From the NCBI GenBank assembly GCA_020636375.1, contig JACJXZ010000015.1, positions 186,001 to 250,000 on the forward strand: a stretch of DNA of 64,000 nt. The letters are read 5' to 3'. The first letter of the stretch is position 1. Every line of letters starts with the position of its first letter. The notes under the pieces were generated by a model. That model made no database searches, had not been told where the DNA came from, and was given only the letters and a program-made list of their open reading frames with translations. The DNA is from Lewinellaceae bacterium (lineage in GTDB: Bacteria; Bacteroidota; Bacteroidia; Chitinophagales; Saprospiraceae). Both the position numbers and the translations under genes were made by a program. Shown piece after piece: positions 46,498 through 55,327 of this stretch.

Positions 46498-47142
46498 ATG
46501 AACCGAACCCTTCTGGCCTTGTCCGCTGCTCTTTTCTTTTGCTTCCATGCCGGCGCTCAGCCCCTTGCCCTGGCTTCCGCCAATTCCACCCGTACGTTTA
46601 AAGTGGTGAAAAACAGTGGAGACATCCACGTGTACGAGCGCTGGTTCGAAGTGGAAGGGGAAGATCGGGAAACCCGGGAGCTCAAATCCGAATTCACCGT
46701 TTCCGCCGGCACCGACGAAGTCCTGTCGCTGATCCAGGACCCGGAGAAAGTAGTAAAATGGATGAAAGCGGTTGGAGAGGTGAAGGCCATCGGCCATAAA
46801 GGAGGGGGGCAGTGGCTGGCGTATATCCGCTACGACGTGCCCTGGCCTTTGAACGACCAGGACTGCCTGATGCAGTACCAAATCGTCCGCGACGGCAGCC
46901 GCACCCTTGTCTATTTCCGTTCGGTCACCGACAGCCGGGTGCCGGCCAAAGGCGGCGTAAAACGCCTGGAGGGCATACAGGGCCTGTGGCGCCTGCACCC
47001 CCTGGGCGACGGCCGGACCAAGGTGTCCTATTCCATGCTCACCCTGGAAAAACCCACCATGCCCCGCTGGGTGACCGACCCGGTGGTGCGGGCCAATATG
47101 CTGGACAGCATGGTGGCTTTTAATGAGTTGTTGAAGGAATGA
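46498..47142 (+). CDS. START-domain-like secreted lipid-binding protein
   Basis: A 214-residue protein from ATG 46498 with a signal peptide (MNRTLLALSAALFFCFHAGA). The rest is a START/SRPBCC-like fold: WFEVEGEDRETRELKSEF, DPEKVVKWMKAV, YIRYDVPWPLNDQDC and LEGIQGLWRLHPLGDGRTKV. START domains bind lipids or sterols in a hydrophobic cavity. A periplasmic role is inferred from the signal peptide. The frame is open upstream to 46381, but the leader is not like the family. Promoter TAAATTTG at 46376-46383 is possible. Confidence 0.85.
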   Translation: MNRTLLALSAALFFCFHAGAQPLALASANSTRTFKVVKNSGDIHVYERWFEVEGEDRETRELKSEFTVSAGTDEVLSLIQDPEKVVKWMKAVGEVKAIGHKGGGQWLAYIRYDVPWPLNDQDCLMQYQIVRDGSRTLVYFRSVTDSRVPAKGGVKRLEGIQGLWRLHPLGDGRTKVSYSMLTLEKPTMPRWVTDPVVRANMLDSMVAFNELLKE

Positions 47143-47218
47143 GGGAATGAATGAATGAAGGAATGAAGGAATGATTAGGAAGGCTGCCATTCAATCCTTC
47201 ATTCTCCCATTCCTTCCT
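47143..47218. repeat. Purine/pyrimidine inverted repeat between convergent genes
   Basis: GAATGAATGAAGGAATGAAG on the left and CATTCCTTCCTTCATTC on the right form a long imperfect hairpin exactly between the stops of the START gene and radA. It may serve as a transcription end signal. The motif is like the (ATTCACTC)n repeat at 42466. Confidence 0.55.
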
Positions 47219-48595
47219 TCATTCAAAAAGAGCTGTGTACAGCTCCTGGATTTTGCCCACCGTCCGTATTTCGATCTCGTACCGCCCGGGGTCAATTCCC
47301 TTCGTATTGTACTTGGAGATATAGATTTCCCGGAAGCCCAGCCGGTTGGCCTCCTGTATGCGTTGTTCGACGCGGTTGACGGCGCGGATTTCTCCGGACA
47401 GCCCCACCTCTCCGGCAAAGCAAACATTGGTGGGGATGGCCACGTCCTCCAGGGAGGAGATCAGGGCGCTGACGATGGCCAGGTCGATAGCCGGGTCATC
47501 CACGCGGATGCCGCCGGCGATATTGAGGAAGACATCGTTCATGGCAAAGGGCAGGCCGTTGCGTTTTTCCAGCACGGCCAGCAGCATGCTCAGGCGGCGC
47601 AGGTCGAAGCCGGTGGCCGAGCGCTGGGGGGCGCTGTACACGGAGGTGCTGACCAGGGCCTGAGTTTCGATCAGCATGGGGCGCAGGCCCTCGATGGTGG
47701 CGGCGATGGCACTGCCCGAGAGGTCTTCGTCTTTTTGGGAAAGCAGCAGTTCGGACGGGTTGGCGACTTCCCGCAGGCCGTTGCCTTCCATTTCGTAGAT
47801 GCCGAGTTCGTCGGTGCTGCCGAAGCGGTTTTTGATGGTGCGCAGGATGCGGTAGGTATAGTTGCGGTCGCCTTCGAACTGCAGGACGGCGTCGACGATG
47901 TGCTCCAGCAATTTAGGCCCGGCGATCGACCCTTCCTTGGTGATGTGGCCGATGAGGAAAACCGGGATGTTGGTCTCCTTGGCAAAGCGCTGGAGCTCTC
48001 CTGCGCATTCCCGGACCTGGGAAACGCTGCCCGGCATGGATTCGATGTGCGGGCTGGACAAGGTCTGGATCGAGTCGATGATGATCAGGCTGGGGTTCAG
48101 CTGCTGGGCGTGTTTCAGGATCTTGTTGGTGTTGGTCTCCGCGAGGATGTAGCAATTTTCGGGGTTGCCCCCGATGCGGTCGCTGCGCATCTTGATCTGT
48201 TCGTCGCTCTCTTCCCCGGAGACGTACAGGATGGTGGCCGGCAGGCGGAGGGCCAGCTGGAGGAGGAGGGTAGACTTGCCGATACCCGGTTGCCCCCCGA
48301 TCAACACCAGGCTGCCCGGCACGATGCCGCCGCCCAGCACCCGGTTGAGCTCTTCATCGGGCGCAACCAGGCGGAGGGTGTTGCCGGCCTGAATTTCCGG
48401 CAGCGCTACCGGCCGGGCACCCCCCTTCGCTCCGTCGCTTTTCCAGGCTTTGTGTTTGGCCTCCTGGGTAGTTTCCCTGGAAATGACTTCTTCAACGTAC
48501 GTGTTCCATTCGCCGCAATGGGGGCACTTGCCCATCCATTTCGGAGAAGTGGCGCCGCAGTTGGTACACGCAAATAATTTTTTTATTTTTGACAA
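47219..48595 (-). CDS. radA: DNA repair protein RadA/Sms
   Basis: A 458-residue RadA. N-terminal zinc finger (CTNCGATSPKWMGKCPHCGEW), Walker A GGQPGIGKSTLL, the RadA-specific KNRFG motif (IKNRFGSTDELG) and a C-terminal Lon-like domain (AGGIRVDDPAIDLAIVSAL, FAGEVGLSGEIRAVNRV). It promotes branch migration in recombination. The start codon is a TTG at 48595, the only one giving the full zinc finger. It faces the START gene at its 3' end. Confidence 0.96.
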   Translation of the reverse strand: MSKIKKLFACTNCGATSPKWMGKCPHCGEWNTYVEEVISRETTQEAKHKAWKSDGAKGGARPVALPEIQAGNTLRLVAPDEELNRVLGGGIVPGSLVLIGGQPGIGKSTLLLQLALRLPATILYVSGEESDEQIKMRSDRIGGNPENCYILAETNTNKILKHAQQLNPSLIIIDSIQTLSSPHIESMPGSVSQVRECAGELQRFAKETNIPVFLIGHITKEGSIAGPKLLEHIVDAVLQFEGDRNYTYRILRTIKNRFGSTDELGIYEMEGNGLREVANPSELLLSQKDEDLSGSAIAATIEGLRPMLIETQALVSTSVYSAPQRSATGFDLRRLSMLLAVLEKRNGLPFAMNDVFLNIAGGIRVDDPAIDLAIVSALISSLEDVAIPTNVCFAGEVGLSGEIRAVNRVEQRIQEANRLGFREIYISKYNTKGIDPGRYEIEIRTVGKIQELYTALFE

Positions 48596-48892
48596 CTTTA
48601 TCTTATTTTTATTGCCGGAAATCGTTCCGAGCCTTCTTTAATTCCAAAATCCGGATACCGGTTCGGGCTGGCAGCCGGGGAAAATGCCTGGCGCCCGGAA
48701 ATTTCCGGGCAATGCCTAAATATCACAAGTTGATGGGAAAATAGGTTGTAGGTTTGAAAAAAAAATTATAAATTGCTTACGTTTCCCGGAGTTTTGCAGA
48801 AGTGCAACTCAGGTACGCGCACCTGAAAACCCGCATTCGGCGAAGTAAAAGTTAAAATTCAATTTCTACAGCAAAAAATTGCCATTTTTCTA
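48596..48892. other. Intergenic stretch upstream of the sRNA promoter
   Basis: About 300 AT-rich bases between the radA start and the promoter at 48893. A small dyad GGTACGCGCACC lies near 48813-48825 (AGGTACGCGCACCT). No gene is seen. Confidence 0.4.
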
Positions 48893-48920
48893 TTGAATTT
48901 GAAAATATCTGTTAACTTTG
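48893..48920 (+). promoter_or_regulatory. Promoter of a candidate small RNA
   Basis: TTG at 48893-48895, a 17-base spacer and TAACTTTG at 48913-48920, an exact TAnnTTTG box. There is no protein-coding gene downstream before the terminator at 49055-49095. Confidence 0.65.
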
Positions 48921-48926
48921 CGTTAA

Positions 48927-49095
48927 ACTAACACTAAGGGAGAACAAGTTATCCTTTGATTTGTATTCCTATAGGTTTCAATAGATTGACATCGATTCTC
49001 TTCGATGAAGAGCATTCATATGTAGATTGTTTTCATTTGGTTTTTTGGGGTTATACAGGGTGCTACGCTTCGGCGTAGTTGCCCTGTTTTTTTTT
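48927..49095 (+). ncRNA. Candidate small RNA of about 170 nt
   Basis: The stretch starts just after a good promoter and ends in a strong terminator, with no open frame of note. It includes a hairpin ACATCGATTCTCTTCGATG (about 48989-49007) and AAGGG...CCTTT pairing at 48936-48957. I cannot match it to a known family; the size would fit 6S-like or other housekeeping RNAs, but the fold is not convincing from reading alone. The gene on the other side (L,D-transpeptidase) is on the opposite strand, so this is not its leader. Confidence 0.5.
49055..49095 (+). terminator. Terminator of the candidate small RNA
   Basis: A two-part stem: ACAGGG with CCCTGT outside and CTACGC-TTCG-GCGTAG inside, followed by nine T. 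It is one of the strongest hairpins in the window and closes a stretch with no protein gene. Confidence 0.92.
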
Positions 49096-49099
49096 GCCC

Positions 49100-50146
49100 T
49101 TATTCAACGTCCCCGCATACGCATCCGGAGGGTGTTTTTCTCGAAGCTTCCTCCAGTGCCGCTGCATCTGACTGGTCGGGGAACCGCCGGCCTTTCCATC
49201 CATAAATATCTTTCAGTTCGGTCGTGTTCCCATCCGGGCCGACTACACGCAAATCATAATGGAGGTGGGCCCTTGTTCCTACCGGAGCAAAATAATAAAT
49301 ATACCAGGCATCGGCTTCTTTCACGCCGATGCAACCATTTGAATAGGCTTTGTTCAACGTTTTGGGATTAGTGGTGGGATGGATCAGCTGGCCATAACGG
49401 TGGCCGTCGATCTCCGGCTCTATCCAGGGGATGAGGGGCATGACCGTCGTCCTGCCGTCGTCCCTCCGGGTGTGGGTGAAACGCCGGCCGGTGCCGGGGT
49501 CGAGAAAAAGAGGATACCGGGCGATCCGGATGATGTGCCCGTCGCCCGGCATTGTCCGCAAGTCTACGGTTGCTTTGGCCAGCGCCAGGTATTTCCGTTG
49601 GTTGCGGCCGACCCTTACCGGGAAAGTGAAGAGGGTATCTCCTTCCTCGATAACCCGGAGCCGGAATTCGGGAATGTTCAGGTCGATGACGGTGTTGTTC
49701 ATGCGCCGCAGCAGCTCCCGTGCTTCCTCCGGGCCGGGCAGCAGGAGGGTGTCTCCGCGGCGGAGAACGATCAGTTCCTCCTGCTCGTACACAAAGCTGT
49801 CACGTTCCATCATGCGGTAGTAATCGGTATTGGCCAGGCTGTCGATGATCCAGGGGTTGGCCCGTACCAGGAGATGTTCGGTGAGCGGGTAGGGGAGGAG
49901 GGTGTCTTCGCAAACTACGACGGAGTCGATAAAGGCAAAATAATCCCTGATCTTCACATTGCGCTCCAGGACGAGCGCTTTGGCGGGCCCATCCGGCAGG
50001 CTGTCCGGGCCCAGCAGGGCGGCAGTACTATCCGGCAGGGGCGCGGCATCTTGCTTCCTTGCCGTTTCCTGCGGCTCCTGCCGCTGGCCGCAGCTACAGG
50101 CCAGCAGGACTGCCAATGCCCAAAAAGAAGAACGCCACAAGTCCAT
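49100..50146 (-). CDS. L,D-transpeptidase (YkuD) lipoprotein
   Basis: A 348-residue protein with a lipoprotein signal (lipobox LLAC, Cys17). The catalytic domain is of YkuD type: LIHPTTNPKTLNKAYSNGCI with Cys272, in place of the usual HGT...SHGC pattern (here HPT...SNGC, the second His replaced by Asn). N-terminal to it is a region with VIDLNIPEFRLRVIEEGD, the normal start of YkuD domains. It should form 3-3 cross-links in peptidoglycan or attach proteins to it. The SHGC to SNGC change is also found in some active family members, so activity is likely but not certain. Confidence 0.88.
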   Translation of the reverse strand: MDLWRSSFWALAVLLACSCGQRQEPQETARKQDAAPLPDSTAALLGPDSLPDGPAKALVLERNVKIRDYFAFIDSVVVCEDTLLPYPLTEHLLVRANPWIIDSLANTDYYRMMERDSFVYEQEELIVLRRGDTLLLPGPEEARELLRRMNNTVIDLNIPEFRLRVIEEGDTLFTFPVRVGRNQRKYLALAKATVDLRTMPGDGHIIRIARYPLFLDPGTGRRFTHTRRDDGRTTVMPLIPWIEPEIDGHRYGQLIHPTTNPKTLNKAYSNGCIGVKEADAWYIYYFAPVGTRAHLHYDLRVVGPDGNTTELKDIYGWKGRRFPDQSDAAALEEASRKTPSGCVCGDVE

Positions 50147-50249
50147 TTTTCGCGGTTTTTTCAGGGAGAAAGTTACAGAAAAGCTGCCCTGTTCCCGATG
50201 ATATTGGTCATGGAGGATTCAGCCCTTTCCAATCTTGCCTCCGACCTAT

Positions 50250-50257
50250 TATCTTTG
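50250..50257 (+). promoter_or_regulatory. -7 box (TATCTTTG) of the outer-membrane protein gene
   Basis: TATCTTTG fits TAnnTTTG exactly and lies 12 bases before the ATG at 50270. It may give a leader of only a few bases. Confidence 0.55.
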
Positions 50258-50269
50258 CATAAAAAAGCT

Positions 50270-51034
50270 ATGAAAAAATGGCACTTCTGCGCCATGGCCG
50301 TCATTGCCAGCCTTTGGGTTTCAGAAGTTGTTGCCCAGGGCGAGGCGGGCTGGCCCTGGTATTTTCAACTCAACGGCCACCTGCAGGCCGGCTTCCCGAT
50401 GGAAGGCTTTGCCGGCCGGCAGGAAAAAGACGGCCTGGGTTTTGGCGGCCAGATGCTGTTTCAACTGGAGCGGGGCAGGCCGCTGTTTGTCGGATTGGAA
50501 GGTTCTATGCTGTATCTGGACAAGGAGAAGTTCCGGTTCACCGTCGTAGAGGACGGCCAGTCCACAGATTACCGCCTGGTGACGAACAGCAATATTTTTA
50601 TGGGTCACGGGCTGCTGCGCTTCAAGCCTTTCACCAGCAGTTGGATGCAGCCCTATGCCGACGGCCTGGTTGGGCTCAAGAAGTTGTACACCCGCACCCG
50701 CCTTATCGATGAAAGCCAGGACCCGGAGGAGGTGGTGGAAGCCGAAACGGACCTGAGCGATACGGCTTTCAGCTACGGGCTGGGCGCCGGGTTGCAGATA
50801 TACCTCTCGGATTTCCCTACCGTTCTCGCAGATATTCGCGTGGCCTACCTGCCGGGAGAGAACGCCAGCTACTATACCCGCCGCGCAGACGCGCCCGATC
50901 CGGTCGAAGATCCCCTGGATGTTTTTGAAGAGACGAGCTCTCCCACCGCCTTGCTGATGATCCAGCTCGGGGTCACCCTCCAGCTCTCCGGCAGCGATTT
51001 CCGGCAGGAAGCAGCGCCGGATGGCGGCTTTTAG
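50270..51034 (+). CDS. Outer-membrane beta-barrel protein
   Basis: A 254-residue protein from ATG 50270 (signal peptide MKKWHFCAMAVIASLWVSEV, ending VVAQ). Alternating hydrophobic strands with Gly and aromatic residues (FGGQMLFQLERGRPLFVGLE, FSYGLGAGLQIYLS, ALLMIQLGVTLQL) point to a small outer-membrane barrel of the OmpA/OMP_b-brl type. No finer family is seen. The frame runs open far upstream (to 49379), but that part is antisense to the L,D-transpeptidase. It is read divergently from the latter. Confidence 0.75.
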   Translation: MKKWHFCAMAVIASLWVSEVVAQGEAGWPWYFQLNGHLQAGFPMEGFAGRQEKDGLGFGGQMLFQLERGRPLFVGLEGSMLYLDKEKFRFTVVEDGQSTDYRLVTNSNIFMGHGLLRFKPFTSSWMQPYADGLVGLKKLYTRTRLIDESQDPEEVVEAETDLSDTAFSYGLGAGLQIYLSDFPTVLADIRVAYLPGENASYYTRRADAPDPVEDPLDVFEETSSPTALLMIQLGVTLQLSGSDFRQEAAPDGGF

Positions 51035-51151
51035 GAGGGGCAGCAAAAGTCTCTTAGCCCGGCTAAATAGGTACAAAATTTCTATCTTTCGGGAAAAATG
51101 ACCGGGCTACCCCCCCCGCCCCGGCTTTCTTCAGCCCAAAAACACGGAGAC

Positions 51152-52366
51152 ATGTTGCGTTTTTATTCAGCAAGTAACGGCGTGGTGAACTCTGAGAAAG
51201 CGATCCGGCGCTGTCTGGAATCAGCTCTGGCGGGGAGGGATGCGGCCATATACCATAAAAAGCTGCTCATCGTGATCCACACCACGGTCGGCCACGATTT
51301 CCAGGCGTTGCTGGCCACTGCGCGCCGGCTCTGCCCGGAAGCGACGATCGTGGGATGTACCTGTGCCGGCATTATCGGCGTGGAGGGGGCCAACGAAAAC
51401 ATGCGCGCCGTGGGCGTGATGGTGGCGGAGCCCGACGGAGATGAAGAGTTTGGCGTAGCTTACTGCGACAATATCCGGGGCTACAATTCTTATCAGAAAG
51501 CCCGCGAGATGGCCGAAACCCTGAAGTCGGAGACTCCCGGCGTGAATATGCTCCATATCCTGGCTTCGGGGATCGATATTGCGGCCGACCGGGCACTGGA
51601 GGGAGTCGCTGCTGTTTTCGGCCCGGAGACGCCGGTTTTCGGGGGCACCTCTTCCGACAACATGCGGGCCATCAGTACCTATCAGTTCATCAACGGGCAG
51701 GTCCTGGAACGCGGTGCCATCCTGATCGGTTATGCCGATCCCAGCCTGCGGGTAGAGATGGGCGTACACCACGGCAGCGTGCCTGTGGGCGAACCGCTGA
51801 CAGTGACCCGGGCCCGGGCGAATCAGGTCTTCGAACTGAACGGAGAACCCGCCTGGAACCTGCTGATGCAAAAGCTCGGCCTGCCGGAAGGCTCCCACCC
51901 CGGGCCCTGCATCCCGGTCGCCGGCCTGGCGGAATTGCTGCCCGACGAATACCACGCGGCCTACGGCAACCGGCACATCCTGCGCGTGGTCGTCCGGGTG
52001 GACGAAGCGGACGGCAGCTTTTACCTGCCGGTCGATTGCCCCGAAGGTACCCGGCTGTGGCTCACGCAGCGGGATGAGAACCTCATCTTTTCAGGGCTGG
52101 AACACATGATCGGTTGCCTGAGCCGGCGGATTGAAGGGGGACGGGCCGTCGCCGTATTCCATACAGACTGCGCTGCCCGGGGGCGGGCCTTGTTCAACAA
52201 GATCGCCAAGGATGAGATTATCGGGAAAATGCAGGCCCCGCTCATGAAGGAGGGGCGGGTCCCCTGGCTGGGGATGTACGGGTTCGGGGAGTTCACCCAA
52301 CTGAAGGGCAAAAACCTGTTTCACAACTATACGACCTCCATTTATGTGCTGGTTAGGGGGAGGTGA
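51152..52366 (+). CDS. FIST signal transduction protein
   Basis: A 404-residue protein with an N-terminal FIST domain (about residues 20-220: LLIVIHTTVGHDFQ, ATIVGCTCAGIIG, PVFGGTSSDNM) and a FIST_C domain (about 230-390: FELNGEPAWNLLMQKLGL, VAVFHTDCAARGRALF). FIST proteins are thought to sense small ligands such as amino acids and feed two-component or cyclic-nucleotide circuits. Start ATG 51152 is preferred because MLRFYSASNG matches the domain start; the frame is open to 51098. A TATCTTTC box is 65 bases upstream. The histidine kinase gene follows by 292 bases. Confidence 0.9.
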   Translation: MLRFYSASNGVVNSEKAIRRCLESALAGRDAAIYHKKLLIVIHTTVGHDFQALLATARRLCPEATIVGCTCAGIIGVEGANENMRAVGVMVAEPDGDEEFGVAYCDNIRGYNSYQKAREMAETLKSETPGVNMLHILASGIDIAADRALEGVAAVFGPETPVFGGTSSDNMRAISTYQFINGQVLERGAILIGYADPSLRVEMGVHHGSVPVGEPLTVTRARANQVFELNGEPAWNLLMQKLGLPEGSHPGPCIPVAGLAELLPDEYHAAYGNRHILRVVVRVDEADGSFYLPVDCPEGTRLWLTQRDENLIFSGLEHMIGCLSRRIEGGRAVAVFHTDCAARGRALFNKIAKDEIIGKMQAPLMKEGRVPWLGMYGFGEFTQLKGKNLFHNYTTSIYVLVRGR

Positions 52367-52658
52367 GGGAGAGGAGGGGCCTCCGGAGGCCTGTGCGGTT
52401 TTAAGTCTTAGGCTATAGGTTTTAGGGAGGCAACCCAGGCCTGATCGGGCACTCAACAGGTACCTAACGCCCAAAACCTAATATTTACCCGGCCGGCTGG
52501 ACGGGCCTGAATCCTCCCAACACCGGAGGGGACACAATTTAGCATCGCACCCATGTAACATTATTTGTGTCCAGGTACTTAACATGAAGAAATGGATCAG
52601 TATAATCAATCATCGCTCCGTTGAAGGGGCGAGCCTCAGTTAACGAAAAAACAGCGTG

Positions 52659-54035
52659 ATGCATGCAAGCGAGGGCCATGAACCGAAACCTTCCTATGAA
52701 GAACTGGAAGCGATGTGCCGGGAGTTGCAGGCCAAGGTCACCAAAGGTATTGGCCTGCAACATGAACTCAGCTCCATCAAAGACGAGCTGGACCAGGAAC
52801 TCAACCGTTTTCGGCTGATTCAGGAATTCGGGGAGGTCGGCATGTTCCAGGAGTCGATCCGGGATTTTGCCACCGCAGCTACCGAATATTTTGTCCAGGC
52901 CTTTGAGCAACCTCATTGCCTGCTGGCGGAATACTGCCGGGAGGACGGAACCCTCCGCCCCCTGAGCACTTTCGGCTTTTCAGGAACGGATATTCCTGGT
53001 TGTTTTGTTGTGGACCATCGCCAATTCCGGCGGCGGGAGGGATTCCTGCTGAGCCAGCGCCCCGGCTTTCAGTCAGAGCTCGGCTTCCTTGACCTGGAAG
53101 ACGCCCTGGCTGCCCCCCTTTTTGCTCCCGACGGCATTTTCCTGGGTTTGGTGGCTTGCGGTCAGAAAAGTGAGGACCAGCGTTTCTACAACCCTATCGA
53201 CCCCAAGGACCGCCACGCCTTCACCATCATGGCCACCAAGGTGGGCTATCTGCTGCACAACTTCCGGGTTAACGAACAACTGAAAAAGGAGGTCGAAGAA
53301 CGCCGCAAGGTGGAGAAAATGCTGGAAGCCAAGGCGGCCGACCTGTTGCGCTCCAATGCGGAGTTGGAACAGTTTGCCTATGTCGTTTCTCACGACCTCA
53401 AAGCCCCCTTGCGCAACGCTATGGGATTTGCCCGCCTGCTCCGGAAGAATTGCCGGCCAGGGCTGCCGCCCGCCGGGCAGGAACACCTGGACGTGGTATG
53501 GGAAGAAATGAACCGGTTCAACCACATCATCGACGACCTGCTGGCTTATGCGCGCCTGTCTGCCGCGTCTTCAGGAGAGCCGCCCTCTCCGGTAGACCTC
53601 AATGTGATAGTGGAACGGGTGAGAAACCGGAACTCCTTCGTCATCAAACAACGGCAGGCCCGGATCAACGTACAGCCACTGCCCCGCCTGCCTGCCCACG
53701 CGCCTCAAATGGAGCAGCTCTTTCAAAACCTGATCCTCAACGCCATAAAATTTACGCCTCCCGAACGCCAGCCGGAGATCAGTATCGAGGCACAGGCCGT
53801 AGGCAACGGCTATCGCTTTGCCGTCCGGGATAACGGCATTGGCGTCAGCAAGGGAAAACAGACACAAATCTTTGGCTTATTTCAACGCCTCCACTCCTCC
53901 GGGCAGTACGAAGGGAACGGCCTCGGCCTTAGTATCTGCAAAAAGGTCGTCGAACAACACCAGGGAAAGATCTGGGTAGAATCCGAAGGCAAAGGGAAAG
54001 GGGCGGTTTTTTATTTTACCTTGCCGAAAGAGTAA
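52659..54035 (+). CDS. GAF-domain histidine kinase
   Basis: A 458-residue soluble kinase. N-terminal coiled coil (YEELEAMCRELQAKV, LDQELNRFRLIQEFGEVGMF), a GAF-like domain (about 65-205: AFEQPHCLLAEYCREDG, LAAPLFAPDGIFLGLVACG), a second coiled coil, HisKA with His245 in VVSHDLKAPLRNAMG, and HATPase_c (NLILNAIKFTP, DNGIGV, GNGLGLSICKKVVEQH). No membrane span. It follows the FIST gene on the same strand, and FIST proteins often serve such kinases as input, so a joint sensory circuit is plausible. The partner response regulator is not next to it. The start ATG at 52659 directly follows a GTG at 52656. Confidence 0.92.
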   Translation: MHASEGHEPKPSYEELEAMCRELQAKVTKGIGLQHELSSIKDELDQELNRFRLIQEFGEVGMFQESIRDFATAATEYFVQAFEQPHCLLAEYCREDGTLRPLSTFGFSGTDIPGCFVVDHRQFRRREGFLLSQRPGFQSELGFLDLEDALAAPLFAPDGIFLGLVACGQKSEDQRFYNPIDPKDRHAFTIMATKVGYLLHNFRVNEQLKKEVEERRKVEKMLEAKAADLLRSNAELEQFAYVVSHDLKAPLRNAMGFARLLRKNCRPGLPPAGQEHLDVVWEEMNRFNHIIDDLLAYARLSAASSGEPPSPVDLNVIVERVRNRNSFVIKQRQARINVQPLPRLPAHAPQMEQLFQNLILNAIKFTPPERQPEISIEAQAVGNGYRFAVRDNGIGVSKGKQTQIFGLFQRLHSSGQYEGNGLGLSICKKVVEQHQGKIWVESEGKGKGAVFYFTLPKE

Positions 54036-54094
54036 AACCCGGCAAAGAACACAAAAAGGAATCGCGCCCTTCCCCCGGCCCGCCCTTCCCCCGG

Positions 54095-55306
54095 CTAAAC
54101 CCGCTTTCTATCCAGATACCGGAACCCTGCCCACACCAGCAAACAGAACCCCATGATCAGGTACCAGAGGGTGGAGAAGCCGAAGTGGCCCGCCACCTGC
54201 AGGCCGATACTGGGAGCGGCGATATGGGCCACGGAGTAGGCCATAGTAAAGAGCGCCATATACTGCCCCCGGTTATTGTCGTTGGTGAAATTCAGCGCCA
54301 TGGTAGCTACGAAAGGCAGGCTGAGCATTTCCCCTACCGTCATGAGGATCATGCAGGCGAAAGCGACGCCGATAACCGGCCCAAACAGGTTGAACAGCAT
54401 ATAAGCGGCGCCGATGAGCAGCGTGCCGACGCTGATCAGCTGTGAAATCCGGAAGCGCTTTTCCACGACGAAGATCAGCGGCATTTCGATAATGGCGATA
54501 ACCAGGCCGTTCAGGGCCATCAGGCGCCCAATCATGCCTTCGTCCAGCGCAATTTCCTGCTTGAAGAAGACGGGCAGGGTGCCAAACAACTGCATGAAGG
54601 CAACGGCATTCAGGAAGGCCAGCAGCAGGAAAAAGAGGAACGCCCGGTCGCGGTAAGCCGGGCTTGCCGCCAGGAGCGCCCCGCCGCCGGCCTGATTCCG
54701 GCGGCTCTCCGCCGGCTGCTTTTCCGGCAGGGCAAAGCGGAAGAAGAGGGCGGCAGCCATGCAGGTCAGGCCGTCGGCCCAGAAGAGCAATCCGTATCCG
54801 ATGCTGGCGGCCAGCAGCCCGCCGACGGCGGGCCCGATAGCCCAGCCCAGGTTGATGGCCAGGCGCAGCAGCGCCAGTGCCCGCGTCCGGTTCTCCGGCC
54901 GGCTGTAGGCAGCGACAGCCGACATGTTGGCCGGCCGGAATGCGTCGGCAATGGTGCTGGTGATGAAGACGACAGCGCAAATGGCCGCCAGGCTGTCGAC
55001 ATATCCCAGAGCGATGAAAGCCATGCCGCTGAGCAGCAAGGACCAGAACTGCACCTGGTAAAAGCCGGTGCGGTCCGTCAGCCGCCCACCGATGTAGGAA
55101 CCCAGCACCGAACCGGCACCGAAACAACTCATCACCCAGCCGGCCTGCCCCAGGCTGTACCCCTTGATCTGGGTGAGGTAGACCGACAGGAACGGGATCA
55201 CCATGGTGCCGCTCCGGTTGATGAGCATCACCACAGAAAGCAGCCATATCTCGCGCGAAAAGCCGCGGAAGGAATTCCGGTAAAGGGTTAGGGTTCTCTG
55301 AACCAT
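54095..55306 (-). CDS. MFS transporter
   Basis: A 403-residue major facilitator protein with about 12 membrane spans from ATG 55306 (MVQRTLTLYRNSFRGFSREI). The MFS signature is GSYIGGRLTDRTGFYQ between spans 2 and 3. Relatives are drug- or metabolite-efflux proteins; the substrate is unknown. The open frame runs back to 55558, but this leader lies inside an inverted-repeat element and is not coding. It is read divergently from the large A2M-like gene. Confidence 0.9.
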   Translation of the reverse strand: MVQRTLTLYRNSFRGFSREIWLLSVVMLINRSGTMVIPFLSVYLTQIKGYSLGQAGWVMSCFGAGSVLGSYIGGRLTDRTGFYQVQFWSLLLSGMAFIALGYVDSLAAICAVVFITSTIADAFRPANMSAVAAYSRPENRTRALALLRLAINLGWAIGPAVGGLLAASIGYGLLFWADGLTCMAAALFFRFALPEKQPAESRRNQAGGGALLAASPAYRDRAFLFFLLLAFLNAVAFMQLFGTLPVFFKQEIALDEGMIGRLMALNGLVIAIIEMPLIFVVEKRFRISQLISVGTLLIGAAYMLFNLFGPVIGVAFACMILMTVGEMLSLPFVATMALNFTNDNNRGQYMALFTMAYSVAHIAAPSIGLQVAGHFGFSTLWYLIMGFCLLVWAGFRYLDRKRV

Positions 55307-55327
55307 GTCGGGTGGTTGTTTGTGTGT

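Noticed and set aside
49379..50269. Upstream extension of the outer-membrane protein frame
   Set aside because: It lies antisense to the L,D-transpeptidase, lacks a signal peptide at its start, and a promoter box and a good signal peptide place the true start at 50270.
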